Counted from the first letter of the stretch, positions 29,354 through 40,528 are shown. The stretch is 64,000 nt of DNA from Daphnia pulex (GCF_021134715.1 NC_060023.1:2046001-2110000), one strand, 5' to 3'. The notes: a model not told the origin generated them from the letters alone. Translations and numbers: made by a program.

Positions 29354-29872
29354 GATTAAAGTATTTACGTTTCAAATTTACTTCAAACACAGAGAAGAAT
29401 TAACGAAGAACAAACTGTTCCAAATTTCAAACACGTGTGTTTTCAGACAGAGAGAACATCGTCTGCTTGCATCAATCCAAGCGCATTTCGTTGTAAAAAA
29501 ACTGTCCATCTATGTGCGTATCTTAAAACTGTTTGCATGGTTATCGGTGCCTATTTGAAAATGGGGATTTTTTATATTCTAGAAGATATTTTTTTTAATT
29601 AAATTAAATCTGACGGATTTTAATACTTAAAAATTATTGATTTCATTCTAAAAAAAATTGTGAAAGCAATCTGGCTTTTTGTTGTGCTGCAGTTGTTCTG
29701 CTAGTCGTTCGAAGGTTACAATCTTAAAAAAAGCGAAAAAGGGCTAAAAATCTTAGAACTTTCAGTGTTTTTAATTAAAAAGAAGACTGTCAACAAAGTT
29801 TTTATGGTTGATTTGTATTCCTTTGTTCATCAGATAACATTGACTTAAGCCTGACACTTAAAAATATTGAAT

Positions 29873-31229
29873 ATGGATTGGATTCATTGCAATGACTGTT
29901 ACAAACAACCATATACAAGCCCTAAAACCTTGTTCGTCCTCACGTCGTGCGCCCGAATCCAGTGCTCTGAATGCAATTCATCCAACTCATGTGAATTCAT
30001 ATACATTCTTTTGCATTAATTAAGTCTGGTTTGTGACCCTAAATGTTTATTGTTTGTGATTGAAAACTAGGCGTAAACAGAGATTGCAAGCCGTGCAGAA
30101 GTCAGAATTACAATGCAGTTCCATTAGATGGATCACTACCTTCAGACGTCGAAGACTTTTTCCGCGATCCTTTAGATATCCTTAAAAGATACCTTAAAGT
30201 CTATGATTTCCAACGTGGCCATCGGGATCGACTTTTTAAACGCCATGCTGAACAAGTGACATTTTACTAATTGCAGATAATTATTTTAAAAAAATCTAAC
30301 CTATTATTCTCATTTTCAGCAAAAACAAATGGCTGCTCAATGTGCTCAGGCATCTCAATTTCAGAAAACCATCTCAGACCTACAAGGGCATGCAAAAAAT
30401 CATTTTAAAAATCCAAACCTCAACTGTGTCTCACTATTAATTATACTATTTTCATTGCAGTACTGTGCAAAAACTGACATCAGAAATTCGCGCCAAGGAC
30501 CAGGAAGTTATCACAATTGAGTCAAAACTACGAGAAGTGGAGAATGCCATGGCTAAAGAACGGAGGTTCTTGATTTAGAGGTTGAAAATAATGTTTTGTC
30601 CAATTGACAATTGTGTTGCTTTCTCTTAGGTCACAAGATTTATATCAAAACCTTAAGAAAATGCCAGCAGACCCAAACAAGAGAATTGCTCCAACTCCAA
30701 CGTTGAGCGACAGAGTTTCTGATGACCGCAATTCTATTCCATGGCAGCCGAAAGTTCCAGGAATTCCGGTGAATCCCCCAGATCGTCCTGGCCCAATGCG
30801 CCAACGCTACATGCCAACCCAACAGCACCAGCCGTATCCATCCAGAGGATCCCAACAGTTTTTAAATTTTGAAACACCATCCTATTTTTACTCGTCGTCC
30901 ACCCCGGCTCCTGTTGCCCGAGCGTCTCTCTCCAGCAACGTCACTCCGATAAATCCTCTGTCTTCCTTTCCTACTCCAACTGTCCAACGGTAAATGTGTT
31001 TTTATGGTGTTTATTTTGCTTATTAATTGATCATTTGTAATTTGAAAATTTCAGACCTCGTCAATCTGTGGTGGCTGCCCCAATGTCGCACCATGCACCA
31101 AAGCAACAGCAGTCACATCCACAACAGCAAAAGCGCGGAGTATCTTACAATCGAGTTTTCGCTTTCATGTCGGAAGCGGCTCGTCAGGCTCTTACCCCAG
31201 AAGTTCCACAAGGAAAAAAAAAGTTGTAA
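29873..31229 (+). CDS. Zip3/RNF212-like RING protein (meiotic crossover regulator family)
   Basis: Exons 29873-29990, 30071-30255, 30305 to about 30394, 30461-30565, 30630-30989 and 31055-31229 join in frame. The start MDWIHCNDCYKQP, then LTSCARIQCSEC and DCKPC, follows the N-terminal RING of RNF212/ZHP-3/Vilya proteins. It is followed by the family's helical segment (DVEDFFRDPLDILKRYLKVYDFQRGHRDRL) and a coiled coil (QKLTSEIRAKDQEVITIESKLREVE). The tail is Pro/Ser/Gln-rich. Such proteins mark recombination sites on the synaptonemal complex and act as SUMO or ubiquitin ligases. The usual zinc-binding His (CGHxxC) reads Arg here (CARIQC). The junction between exons 3 and 4 keeps frame only with a GC donor at about 30395, so it is uncertain. 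Confidence 0.75.
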
Positions 31230-32266
31230 CTTGTAACTATCTTTATTTTATTTTTTTTTTCGAAAAATACATGCAACATATTATTCATAGAAAAGAATTA
31301 CGTGATTACTAATCGACACTAATTGGCATGACTTTATGATACAAAATACGTTTAATTCAAAAGCTTAGCAATCGAGAATGCAAGTAAAATTCAAACAAAT
31401 CCGATAGCCCAGTCCGTTATAGGGGAGGCGAATGAACAAATCAGAACGAACGATGGAACTTTTAAAAATATCCTTTAGCTATTTTCCGTAGTGATTTGCT
31501 AGGAAACCTCTCTCACTTAACCGAAGTTATACCTTCATGGATAAAGAACTCGAAAACCTTTTTCGCATTTAAAGCTATTTGAGTTCACGGGAAAGCCAGT
31601 ATCGTCTCAACAGTCAACACTCAACAGCAGTTGAGAAAGGGGCTGAGCGTCTCAACCTGTTCTCAACAATTGTGCGAGAATATTGAGATGCAGTAATAGC
31701 TACAATTTTTAACGAAAGCAGCATTCTCGCATCATATCATTTATTTGGTAAGTGAAGTCTTTTAAATAATATTTGAAAATCCCAATACAAAGCCTACGAT
31801 AAAGTTAGGTCATATTCGGTTAGTTCATATTAGGTCATATTATAAGTTAGCTGATATTCCCTTTTCCTTTTCTCTGCTTTCCCCTTTACTACCTGACAGT
31901 AATAGTAGTTCTAGACGACCTTGTCATAAAGACGACCTTGAAATAAATGGTGATTATTTGGAATTAATATATGATCAGAATCATTTTCATGTGGAACGAG
32001 ATTAGAGTATGGTTTTTTACTATTACTCAATCAACAATTAAACAAAATAATGATATGAAACCATTGATCTGTATATTTGACTAAAATAATCGACCGGTAT
32101 AATTTCCTATTAATTTGGTTGAAGGTCATAGGGAACATTACGTAAAACTGTCAATGCGGTGGTGTAGAGGTTGGGTGAGAAACTGAGAACGGGACGCGTT
32201 TGCACCATTATCAAGCAGGTACAATAGCCGCAAGGCTTAAGAGGTAGGTAGGGTGAGAAAAAGTCG
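31230..32266. other. Intergenic, no gene seen
   Basis: A+T-rich spacer between the RING gene and the first Tyr-rich repeat gene. CTCAAC/GTTGAG words recur near 31600-31680. No coding feature. Confidence 0.5.
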
Positions 32267-32301
32267 TATAAAAGGAGAGAGCAAAAGTGATAGAGATCAG
32301 T
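32267..32301 (+). promoter_or_regulatory. TATA plus TCAGT initiator of Tyr-rich gene A
   Basis: TATAAAAG at 32267 and TCAGT at 32297 are 30 bp apart, the canonical arthropod TATA-Inr spacing. The start codon follows at 32386. The same TCAGTCGAGTGAGC initiator block is found in front of gene B. Confidence 0.75.
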
Positions 32302-32385
32302 CGAGTGAGCGTCTCTGACACGGCAACATCTCCATCGCACACTTGTCACCAGCTGCATTTTGCATCGTATTATCAGTTGGCAATC

Positions 32386-34151
32386 ATGGGTAAATATTCT
32401 GTTTTTGCATGTCAATTTTTGTATCAATTTCTATGTTGTTAAATATATGTTATTACTTATTAGCCAGTTATTGTTGAATGCTAATGTTTGAATTGTTTTA
32501 CTAATTAGTTAATTATGGCGTCGTGCTGCTGTTGGGTGTCGTATCGTTGATGGCTGGGTCGACCACTGGTGTACCGATGTCTCCTGGTTATGGCGGATAC
32601 CAAAGCACAACACTGCCGTCTTACTACTCACCACCAACCTACTATACCGAGGCCCCTAAGTACTACACCACCAAGGCGCCGGAGTACTACACGACTACGT
32701 ATGATGCACCAGCTTACTACACCGAGGCTCCAAAGTATTACTCTGCCCCGAGCTACTACCAGACTGAGGCTCCGGTTTACTACACCACAAAGGCCCCCGA
32801 GTACTACACTACAACTTATGCTGCTCCTACTTACTACACTACCAAGGTTGCCGATTACTACACCACTACCTATGCTGCTCCAAGCTACTACACTGAGGCT
32901 CCAGTTTACTACACCACTAAGGCTCCAGAGTACTACACAACAACATACGCTGCACCGACTTACTACACCGAGGCCCCGAAGTATTATCCTGCTCCAAGCT
33001 ACACAACTACTGAAGCAGCCAAGTATTACGAAGCCCAACCCTACTACGCATCGGCTGCTCCTTCTTATTATGTTGAACCAACCTACTACACCGAGGCTCC
33101 AAAGTACTACTCCGCACCAAGCTACTACACCGAGGCTCCGGTGTACACAACTTACGCCGCTCCGAGCTACTACACCGAAGCGTCACAATATTATACCACA
33201 AAGGCACCAGAATACTACACCACAACTTACGCTGCCCCAGTCTACTATACGGAAGCTCCTAAGTATTACTCAGCCCCAAGCTACTACACCGAAGCGCCAG
33301 TTTACTACACCACCAAGGCCGCAGAGTATTACACAACTACCTATGCTGCTCCAACTTATTACACCGAGGCTCCTAAATATTATTCAGCACCAGCGTACTA
33401 CACCGAGGCACCAGTCTACTACACTACCAAGGCCCCTGAGTACTATACTACAACTTACGCTGCTCCGACCTACTACACCACTAAGGCTCCCGAGTACTAC
33501 ACCACTAAGGCTCACGAGTACTACACCACAACCTACGCTGCTCCGACGTACTACACCACTAAGGCTCCAGAGTACTACACCACAACCTACGCTGCTCCGA
33601 CGTACTACACCACTAAGGCTCCAGAGTACTACACCACAACCTACGCTGCTCCGACCTACTACACCACTAAGGCTCCCGAGTACTACACCACTAAGGCTCA
33701 CGAGTACTACACCACAACCTACGCTGCTCCGACGTACTACACCACTAAGGCTCCAGAGTACTACACCACAACCTACGCTGCTCCGACGTACTACACCACT
33801 AAGGCTCCAGAGTACTACACCACAACCTACGCTGCTCCGACGTACTACACCACTAAGGCTCCAGAGTACTACACCACAACCTACGCTGCTCCGACGTACT
33901 ACACCACTAAGGCTCCAGAGTACTACACCACAACCTACGCTGCTCCGACCTACTACACCACTAAGGCTCCCGAGTACTACACCACTAAGGCTCCCGAGTA
34001 CTACACAACTACCTACGCTGCCCCGACTTACTACACTGAAGCTCCGAAGTATTACTCGGCTCCGAGCTACCAAACTGAGGCGCCGAAATACTACACTACA
34101 ACATATGCTGCTCCAACCTACTACACTGAAGCCCCAAAGAAGTATTATTAA
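32386..34151 (+). CDS. Secreted Tyr/Thr/Pro-rich repeat protein A
   Basis: Exon 1 (32386-32389) carries just ATGG. Exon 2 (32509-34151) gives a signal peptide (MVNYGVVLLLGVVSLMAG) and about 520 residues built of YYTEAPKYYSAPS and YYTTKAPEYYTTTYAAPT blocks, ending APKKYY: 548 residues in all. Paired tyrosines, Thr and Pro dominate and there is essentially no cysteine. Such composition is seen in extracellular structural, silk-like or adhesive proteins. Tyr cross-linking would be a reasonable guess, but no function is established. From about codon 70 the DNA is nearly identical to gene B on the opposite strand; upstream of that the two differ. Alternating long frames on both strands in this region are shadows of the repeat. 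Confidence 0.85.
33452..33990 (+). repeat. Near-perfect 54-bp tandem repeat array in gene A
   Basis: An 18-codon unit (YYTTKAPEYYTTTYAAPT) repeats almost exactly at DNA level, with occasional 24-bp insertions (YYTTKAPE/AHE). The matching array in gene B has fewer units. Confidence 0.85.
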
Positions 34152-34786
34152 CCGTAGCAGCCTTGTTTTAATTCACGAGGTGACGCAGTTTTCGATTTTA
34201 TTCGCATGTTCATATTCGTTACAAAATATCTCCGATTTATCTGCCTTGTCTATCCATTCACTAGTCATTCGGTTTGGATTGGTTCCTCCTTCAGATTTTT
34301 CAAAAAATAAATTATTTATGTGGTTACTTAACTTGCATTGGTTAGTTTCAGTAAATGGCGAAGGTGTTGTATTGGCTAGTCGTGTAAAATTGTAAGTGAT
34401 CAAATGGTCTGATTTAGCACCGGCGAATCTACAATCTTTTTTGAGCAATTTGGCTGTTCCTAGTTCCCGGTCTTCTCAGAAGCAGTTGGCTGTGATATGG
34501 ACTGTTCGATGAACTAATGTTCTTTAATATTGGTAACAAGGCTGCTTAGAGGGAAAAGGATAGATAGTCTGGGATGAAGAGAAAAATGCGCTGTATTGGA
34601 GAACACTTGGTATAAAAGTATAGTATTGTGTTTGGAGTTAATGAAAATACTTTTTAATTCATAGAAAAACAAATCAGTTAGAATGTTGAATTGTGTTTTA
34701 TTTGCCCACCTCCACCCACAATTCCACCACGGTTTAACATAAGACATACAATACATAATACAACATACACATACAATAATAGTTAA

Positions 34787-35097
34787 CCCGTTGGCTGCCA
34801 CGCCATACAACCCGTAGGTTGTACTCTCTACTAGGACTCTACGCGCCACGTCTGAAGGATCTATGACCAAGGTGGGACTTGCCATTGCTGACAAGTCCGG
34901 GCTGACACGGTGACAGGAGAATCCATCACCGCATCGACAAGGGGGAAGTCCCTATAGTGCATTGCCTTAACAGGCGCCTTGCGGCAAGTTTTGGGCTGGT
35001 ACGACTTTCCGATCCCACGGCATGAAAACCACGAGACCGAACAGCGCACGCAGCCCGTGCAAAGCTAGGGGAGAAAAAAGGCGTGGCAGACAACGGG
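34787..35097. mobile_element. piggyBac-type MITE, left copy (about 311 bp)
   Basis: The ends are CCCGTTGGCTGCCACGCC and its near-perfect inverse GGCGTGGCAGACAACGGG, flanked on both sides by TTAA. A 5'-CCC...GGG-3' terminus with a TTAA target duplication is the piggyBac signature. No transposase is encoded, so it is non-autonomous. A mirrored copy sits at 37732-38042. Confidence 0.75.
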
Positions 35098-35367
35098 TTA
35101 ACTTACACAAACACAAACATATTACCAACAACAAATGATGATCCACGCTGACGTTTTGGAGATACCGGCGATGTTTTGGTGTCCATCTTCTCGACGTCTC
35201 TTCTGCATTACCTGATTAAAGAGAAAAACATTCTTATTTAGTGACATGCCAATAAAAGTTACATAATACAGATAGAAACAATAATAAGGTTTTTTAGCTC
35301 AAAGATTTAAATATGCAATTTTTTAAAGTTTAAATCAAGCTTGCAATGTTGAGAACAGTAAACAGAA

Positions 35368-35646
35368 CAAAGCTCACTTGCTAGTCTTTTTTTTTTAATT
35401 CCGGAAGTATACCGGAAGTAACCACAGCGCCTCAACCATTGAGCTGTCGTCAAATTAAACCACATATTCGTGATCTCCATGAAATTTGGGGTCGATTAGA
35501 TGTGATTTAAACGAAATCCAAAATTTGGCCAAAATCGAGAATTTTCCTGAACATAGTTCAGGAAAATTTTCGAAACCGGAAGTACGCGTACGTAAAAAAC
35601 AGAACATGAACTTTACCACAAATTTTACGAGGATCACGAATATGTG
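35368..35646. mobile_element. Truncated MITE at the inverted-duplication junction (left copy)
   Basis: Begins CAAAGCTCACTTGCTAG, matching the terminus of the full element at 37078-37461, but stops at CACGAATATGTG, where the left arm ends. It contains an internal palindrome around TTCCTGAAC/GTTCAGGAA and an inner inverted pair CACATATTCGTGATC. Confidence 0.65.
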
Positions 35647-35647
35647 T

Positions 35648-36024
35648 AATATAAGTATTAATTAGCATCAAATTGTTTCGCCCATTTAGCCTCGTTTACG
35701 ATGTAAAAACAACAAGGGCGACACTAGCGACATCTGGTAATGAGTTTTGAAGTTGGTTGCACAGTCGAAGCTCAAATTATCGGAGTTCTATTGTCGCATA
35801 TGGGGAGTTCTACTGTCGAGCACTGGAGTTCTATTGTCGGGTATTTTTAAAATAAAATATTGGGTTTTTATTTTCGGTAGAGTTCTATTGTCGGGTTTTT
35901 AAAAAATAATATTGCAACCAACTTAGGATTCCAAACTCATTACTAGATGTCGCTAGTGTCGCCATTGTTGTTTTACATGATGGCAAAATGGGCGAAACAA
36001 TGGATGCTAATTAATACTTATATT
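35648..36024. mobile_element. Fold-back element in the spacer
   Basis: AATATAAGTATTAATTAGC at the left end and its inverse at the right end open long inverted repeats. Each is roughly 110 bp and includes GTTTCGCCCAT and GTCGCTAGTGTCGCC-type sequence. The centre holds four or so copies of GAGTTCTATTGTCG. No coding capacity. It abuts the end of the left arm exactly. Confidence 0.7.
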
Positions 36025-37077
36025 CCTTTGATTTCATATACCAAATTGAACTTCTTATCATATGTAGGTTTATCTTGACCTCATTTTCTTATTTTATATT
36101 GTACTAACTTATTTCTTCAAATTTTAGATGCTTACTGTCAGTCATTCCAAAAAGTTGACTTAGCGCTCAGTCACTTTTCCTCCAATAGACCCATCATGTT
36201 GTCAAAAGCCTAAAACTTATGTTTGAAGCTCACATATCGTGGAATACAAATGTGTGGAGACAAGGTATTTCTCGATTACTGCTAACACACCAACCACGTC
36301 AAATGCCTTACTAAATTCAGCACCATTCACCCACATGATAAAGGAAAGCATCAATATAACCTATCACTACGCTACTGCAATACTTCATGACAATTTCTTT
36401 GGCATCAGGAAATTTACCTCAACCTAAGGAGTAAGGCTGTTGGTTGCTGTGATTTCCATTTTTGCAGTTTTTCATCATGAAAATCTGCAGTGTGCTTCTT
36501 AGTTTAGGTAAAGATTGAAATGTTTTATTAACTGTTATATTTTCAATTCATTATTAATGCAATACATTTTTTTTACAGAGCATGTAATAGATCCTCAAGC
36601 CAATGCTGACCTTTGTCCATGAAGGAAGTGATACATCCAGCAACGTTCTGCCCCTACCTTATCTTCCCGACGTACGCTCATCTAGCTTCACTGCTTTTTC
36701 TGCTACAACTTGTCTTACTTCACCGACGAGTTGGAACACTTCAGTGGTCGCTACCTCCTTTGCTGTTACACACCTGCAGTTACTCACCACGGGATTATGC
36801 CCAGGTACCCAACAATTGACTTACTTTCGTAGGTTATCTACCAATAGTCTAGTTGCGTTAAACTCTGTGTCTGTGTAATAATTCCAAAATCAGGCCCTTC
36901 TTGTGCGCAAACAAAGTTTTACTTGGATGTTTCTTTTTTCTAACGCTAGATGGCTTTTTGAAATTTTGCAGCTGTCAAAATAGTCAGTTTCAGTTACTTT
37001 GCACATCTCTTTAAACATTTATTGGCAGTTATTTTGTTGAAATATTTAGTGATAACTAACGATAACTATTCCCCCAA
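36025..37077. other. Unique spacer between the arms
   Basis: The only sizeable open frame (36603-36878, 91 codons, Ser/Thr/Leu-rich) has no recognised similarity. Nothing else supported. Confidence 0.4.
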
Positions 37078-37461
37078 CAAAGCTCACTTGTTAGATTTTC
37101 GATATTTGATTTTTTTTTCTACTTCCGGTTTACTCATTTCAGTCAGTAGTTTAGTAAATATTGATCTGACGCACAAAAGAACCACATATTCGTGATCCTC
37201 GTAAAATTTTTGGTAAAGTTCATGTTCTGTTTTTTACGTACGCGTACTTCCGGTTTCGAAAATTTTCCTGAACTATAGTTCAGGAAAATTCTCGATTTTG
37301 GCCAAATTTTGGATTTCGTTTAAATCACATCTAATCGACCCCAAATTTCATGGAGATCACGAATATGTGGTTTAATTTGACGACAGCTCAATGGTTGAGG
37401 CGCTGTGGTTACTTCCGGTATACTTCCGGAATTAAAAAAAAAGACTAGCAAGTGAGCTTTG
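37078..37461. mobile_element. MITE with CAAAGCTCACTTG termini (complete right copy, about 384 bp)
   Basis: Starts CAAAGCTCACTTGTTAG and ends CTAGCAAGTGAGCTTTG, giving terminal inverted repeats of about 17 bp. It spans the inner end of the right arm: 37193-37461 is shared with the left arm, while 37078-37192 is not. Confidence 0.65.
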
Positions 37462-39898
37462 TTCTGTTTACTGTTCTCAACATTGCAAGCTTGATTTAAA
37501 CTTTAAAAAATTGCATATTTAAATCTTTGAGCTAAAAAACCTTATTATTGTTTCTATCTGTATTATGTAACTTTTATTGGCATGTCACTAAATAAGAATG
37601 TTTTTCTCTTTAATCAGGTAATGCAGAAGAGACGTCGAGAAGATGGACACCAAAACATCGCCGGTATCTCCAAAACGTCAGCGTGGATCATCATTTGTTG
37701 TTGGTAATATGTTTGTGTTTGTGTAAGTTAACCCGTTGTCTGCCACGCCTTTTTTCTCCCCTAGCTTTGCACGGGCTGCGTGCGCTGTTCGGTCTCGTGG
37801 TTTTCATGCCGTGGGATCGGAAAGTCGTACCAGCCCAAAACTTGCCGCAAGGCGCCTGTTAAGGCAATGCACTATAGGGACTTCCCCCTTGTCGATGCGG
37901 TGATGGATTCTCCTGTCACCGTGTCAGCCCGGACTTGTCAGCAATGGCAAGTCCCACCTTGGTCATAGATCCTTCAGACGTGGCGCGTAGAGTCCTAGTA
38001 GAGAGTACAACCTACGGGTTGTATGGCGTGGCAGCCAACGGGTTAACTATTATTGTATGTGTATGTTGTATTATGTATTGTATGTCTTATGTTAAACCGT
38101 GGTGGAATTGTGGGTGGAGGTGGGCAAATAAAACACAATTCAACATTCTAACTGATTTGTTTTTCTATGAATTAAAAAGTATTTTCATTAACTCCAAACA
38201 CAATACTATACTTTTATACCAAGTGTTCTCCAATACAGCGCATTTTTCTCTTCATCCCAGACTATCTATCCTTTTCCCTCTAAGCAGCCTTGTTACCAAT
38301 ATTAAAGAACATTAGTTCATCGAACAGTCCATATCACAGCCAACTGCTTCTGAGAAGACCGGGAACTAGGAACAGCCAAATTGCTCAAAAAAGATTGTAG
38401 ATTCGCCGGTGCTAAATCAGACCATTTGATCACTTACAATTTTACACGACTAGCCAATACAACACCTTCGCCATTTACTGAAACTAACCAATGCAAGTTA
38501 AGTAACCACATAAATAATTTATTTTTTGAAAAATCTGAAGGAGGAACCAATCCAAACCGAATGACTAGTGAATGGATAGACAAGGCAGATAAATCGGAGA
38601 TATTTTGTAACGAATATGAACATGCGAATAAAATCGAAAACTGCGTCACCTCGTGAATTAAAACAAGGCTGCTACGGTTAATAATACTTCTTTGGGGCTT
38701 CAGTGTAGTAGGTTGGAGCAGCATATGTTGTAGTGTAGTATTTCGGCGCCTCAGTTTGGTAGCTCGGAGCCGAGTAATACTTCGGAGCTTCAGTGTAGTA
38801 AGTCGGGGCAGCGTAGGTAGTTGTGTAGTACTCGGGAGCCTTAGTGGTGTAGTACTCGGGAGCCTTAGTGGTGTAGTACGTCGGAGCAGCGTAGGTTGTG
38901 GTGTAGTACTCTGGAGCCTTAGTGGTGTAGTACGTCGGAGCAGCGTAGGTTGTGGTGTAGTACTCTGGAGCCTTAGTGGTGTAGTACGTCGGAGCAGCGT
39001 AGGTTGTGGTGTAGTACTCTGGAGCCTTAGTGGTGTAGTACGTCGGAGCAGCGTAGGTTGTGGTGTAGTACTCGTGAGCCTTAGTGGTGTAGTACTCGGG
39101 AGCCTTAGTGGTGTAGTACTCGGGAGCCTTAGTGGTGTAGTAGGTCGGAGCAGCGTAAGTTGTAGTATAGTACTCAGGGGCCTTGGTAGTGTAGTAGACT
39201 GGTGCCTCGGTGTAGTACGCTGGTGCTGAATAATATTTAGGAGCCTCGGTGTAATAAGTTGGAGCAGCATAGGTAGTTGTGTAATACTCTGCGGCCTTGG
39301 TGGTGTAGTAAACTGGCGCTTCGGTGTAGTAGCTTGGGGCTGAGTAATACTTAGGAGCTTCCGTATAGTAGACTGGGGCAGCGTAAGTTGTGGTGTAGTA
39401 TTCTGGTGCCTTTGTGGTATAATATTGTGACGCTTCGGTGTAGTAGCTCGGAGCGGCGTAAGTTGTGTACACCGGAGCCTCGGTGTAGTAGCTTGGTGCG
39501 GAGTAGTACTTTGGAGCCTCGGTGTAGTAGGTTGGTTCAACATAATAAGAAGGAGCAGCCGATGCGTAGTAGGGTTGGGCTTCGTAATACTTGGCTGCTT
39601 CAGTAGTTGTGTAGCTTGGAGCAGGATAATACTTCGGGGCCTCGGTGTAGTAAGTCGGTGCAGCGTATGTTGTTGTGTAGTACTCTGGAGCCTTAGTGGT
39701 GTAGTAAACTGGAGCCTCAGTGTAGTAGCTTGGAGCAGCATAGGTAGTGGTGTAGTAATCGGCAACCTTGGTAGTGTAGTAAGTAGGAGCAGCATAAGTT
39801 GTAGTGTAGTACTCGGGGGCCTTTGTGGTGTAGTAAACCGGAGCCTCAGTCTGGTAGTAGCTCGGGGCAGAGTAATACTTTGGAGCCTCGGTGTAGTA
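37193..39898 (-). repeat. Right arm of large inverted duplication
   Basis: Reverse complement of 32715-35646. The open frames in the flanking DNA are identical in both arms, including 38381-38656, which is identical to its mirror at 34173-34448. This points to a recent event or ongoing gene conversion. Confidence 0.85.
37732..38042. mobile_element. piggyBac-type MITE, right copy (about 311 bp)
   Basis: Mirror of 34787-35097 with the same TTAA flanks, so the insertion predates the inverted duplication. Confidence 0.75.
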
Positions 39899-40449
39899 GG
39901 TGGGAGTGGCGTATGTTGTGTAGTAAACTGGAGCTTCAGTGTAGTAACTTGGGGCAACATACGTTGTGGTGTAGTAAGAAGCTGTAGTGTAATACTCGGG
40001 AGCCTTGGTGGTGTAGTAAACGGGAGCTTCGGTGTAGTAGGTCGGGGCAGCATACGTTGTGGTGTAGTATTTAGGCGCCTCGTAATACTTGGGAGCTTCA
40101 GTGTAGTAAACTGGGGCAGCGTTGGTTGTAGTATACTCCGGTGCCTTGGTGGTGTAGTACTTGGGAGCCTCGGTGTAGTAAGTGGGGGCAGCATACGTAG
40201 TCGTGTAGTACACGGGGGCCTTGGTAGTAGTTTGGTAAGAATAGCTGCCATAACCAGGAGACATCGGTACAGCATTGATCTGCCCAGCCATCAACGACAG
40301 CAACGCCAGCAACAGCACGATGCTGGAATTAGCTACAAATACAGATAAACATTAAACATTATTTGTCAAATACTTTCATTAAAAACAATTTCACAACAAC
40401 AATTTCATTTCAATTCAGAGTGAACATTTAAATGATTTAACTTACCCAT
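38678..40449 (-). CDS. Secreted Tyr/Thr/Pro-rich repeat protein B
   Basis: Exon 1 is 40446-40449 (ATGG) and exon 2 is 38678-40332, giving 552 residues with a signal peptide MANSSIVLLLALLSLMAG. The N-terminal 140 or so residues use the same YYTEAPKYY/TTTYAAP vocabulary as gene A but in their own order (including ASYYTTTYVAP). After that the DNA is nearly identical to gene A, with fewer 54-bp units and one extra YYTTKAPE. Secreted structural protein by composition; function not known. Confidence 0.85.
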
Positions 40450-40528
40450 ATTTGCAAGATGAAATTCGATCGAGATTCAAGTGAATACAGGAACTAGATA
40501 CTGTTGCTGTGTTGAAGCTGCTCACTCG

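Larger units (their letters stand above)
32715..35646 (+). repeat. Left arm of large inverted duplication
   Basis: From within gene A (shared from TACTACACCGAGGCTCC) through its 3' flank, this sequence recurs in reverse complement at 37193-39898 with very few differences. Identity ends at CACGAATATGTG at the inner edge. The arm-length difference of about 226 bp lies mainly in repeat copy number. Confidence 0.85.

Noticed and set aside
32569-34395. 608-codon plus-strand frame and long antisense frames across the Tyr-rich genes
   Set aside because: Out-of-frame and antisense readings of a stop-poor repeat. Only one frame has a signal peptide and regular repeat logic.
36603-36878. 91-codon frame in the spacer between the arms
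   Set aside because: No recognised similarity, no promoter or splice support, composition like the surrounding DNA.
37780-38315. Open frames identical in both arms (for example 126 codons)
   Set aside because: They lie over the piggyBac-like MITE and 3' flank, in no splice context. Their identity reflects the duplication, not coding constraint.
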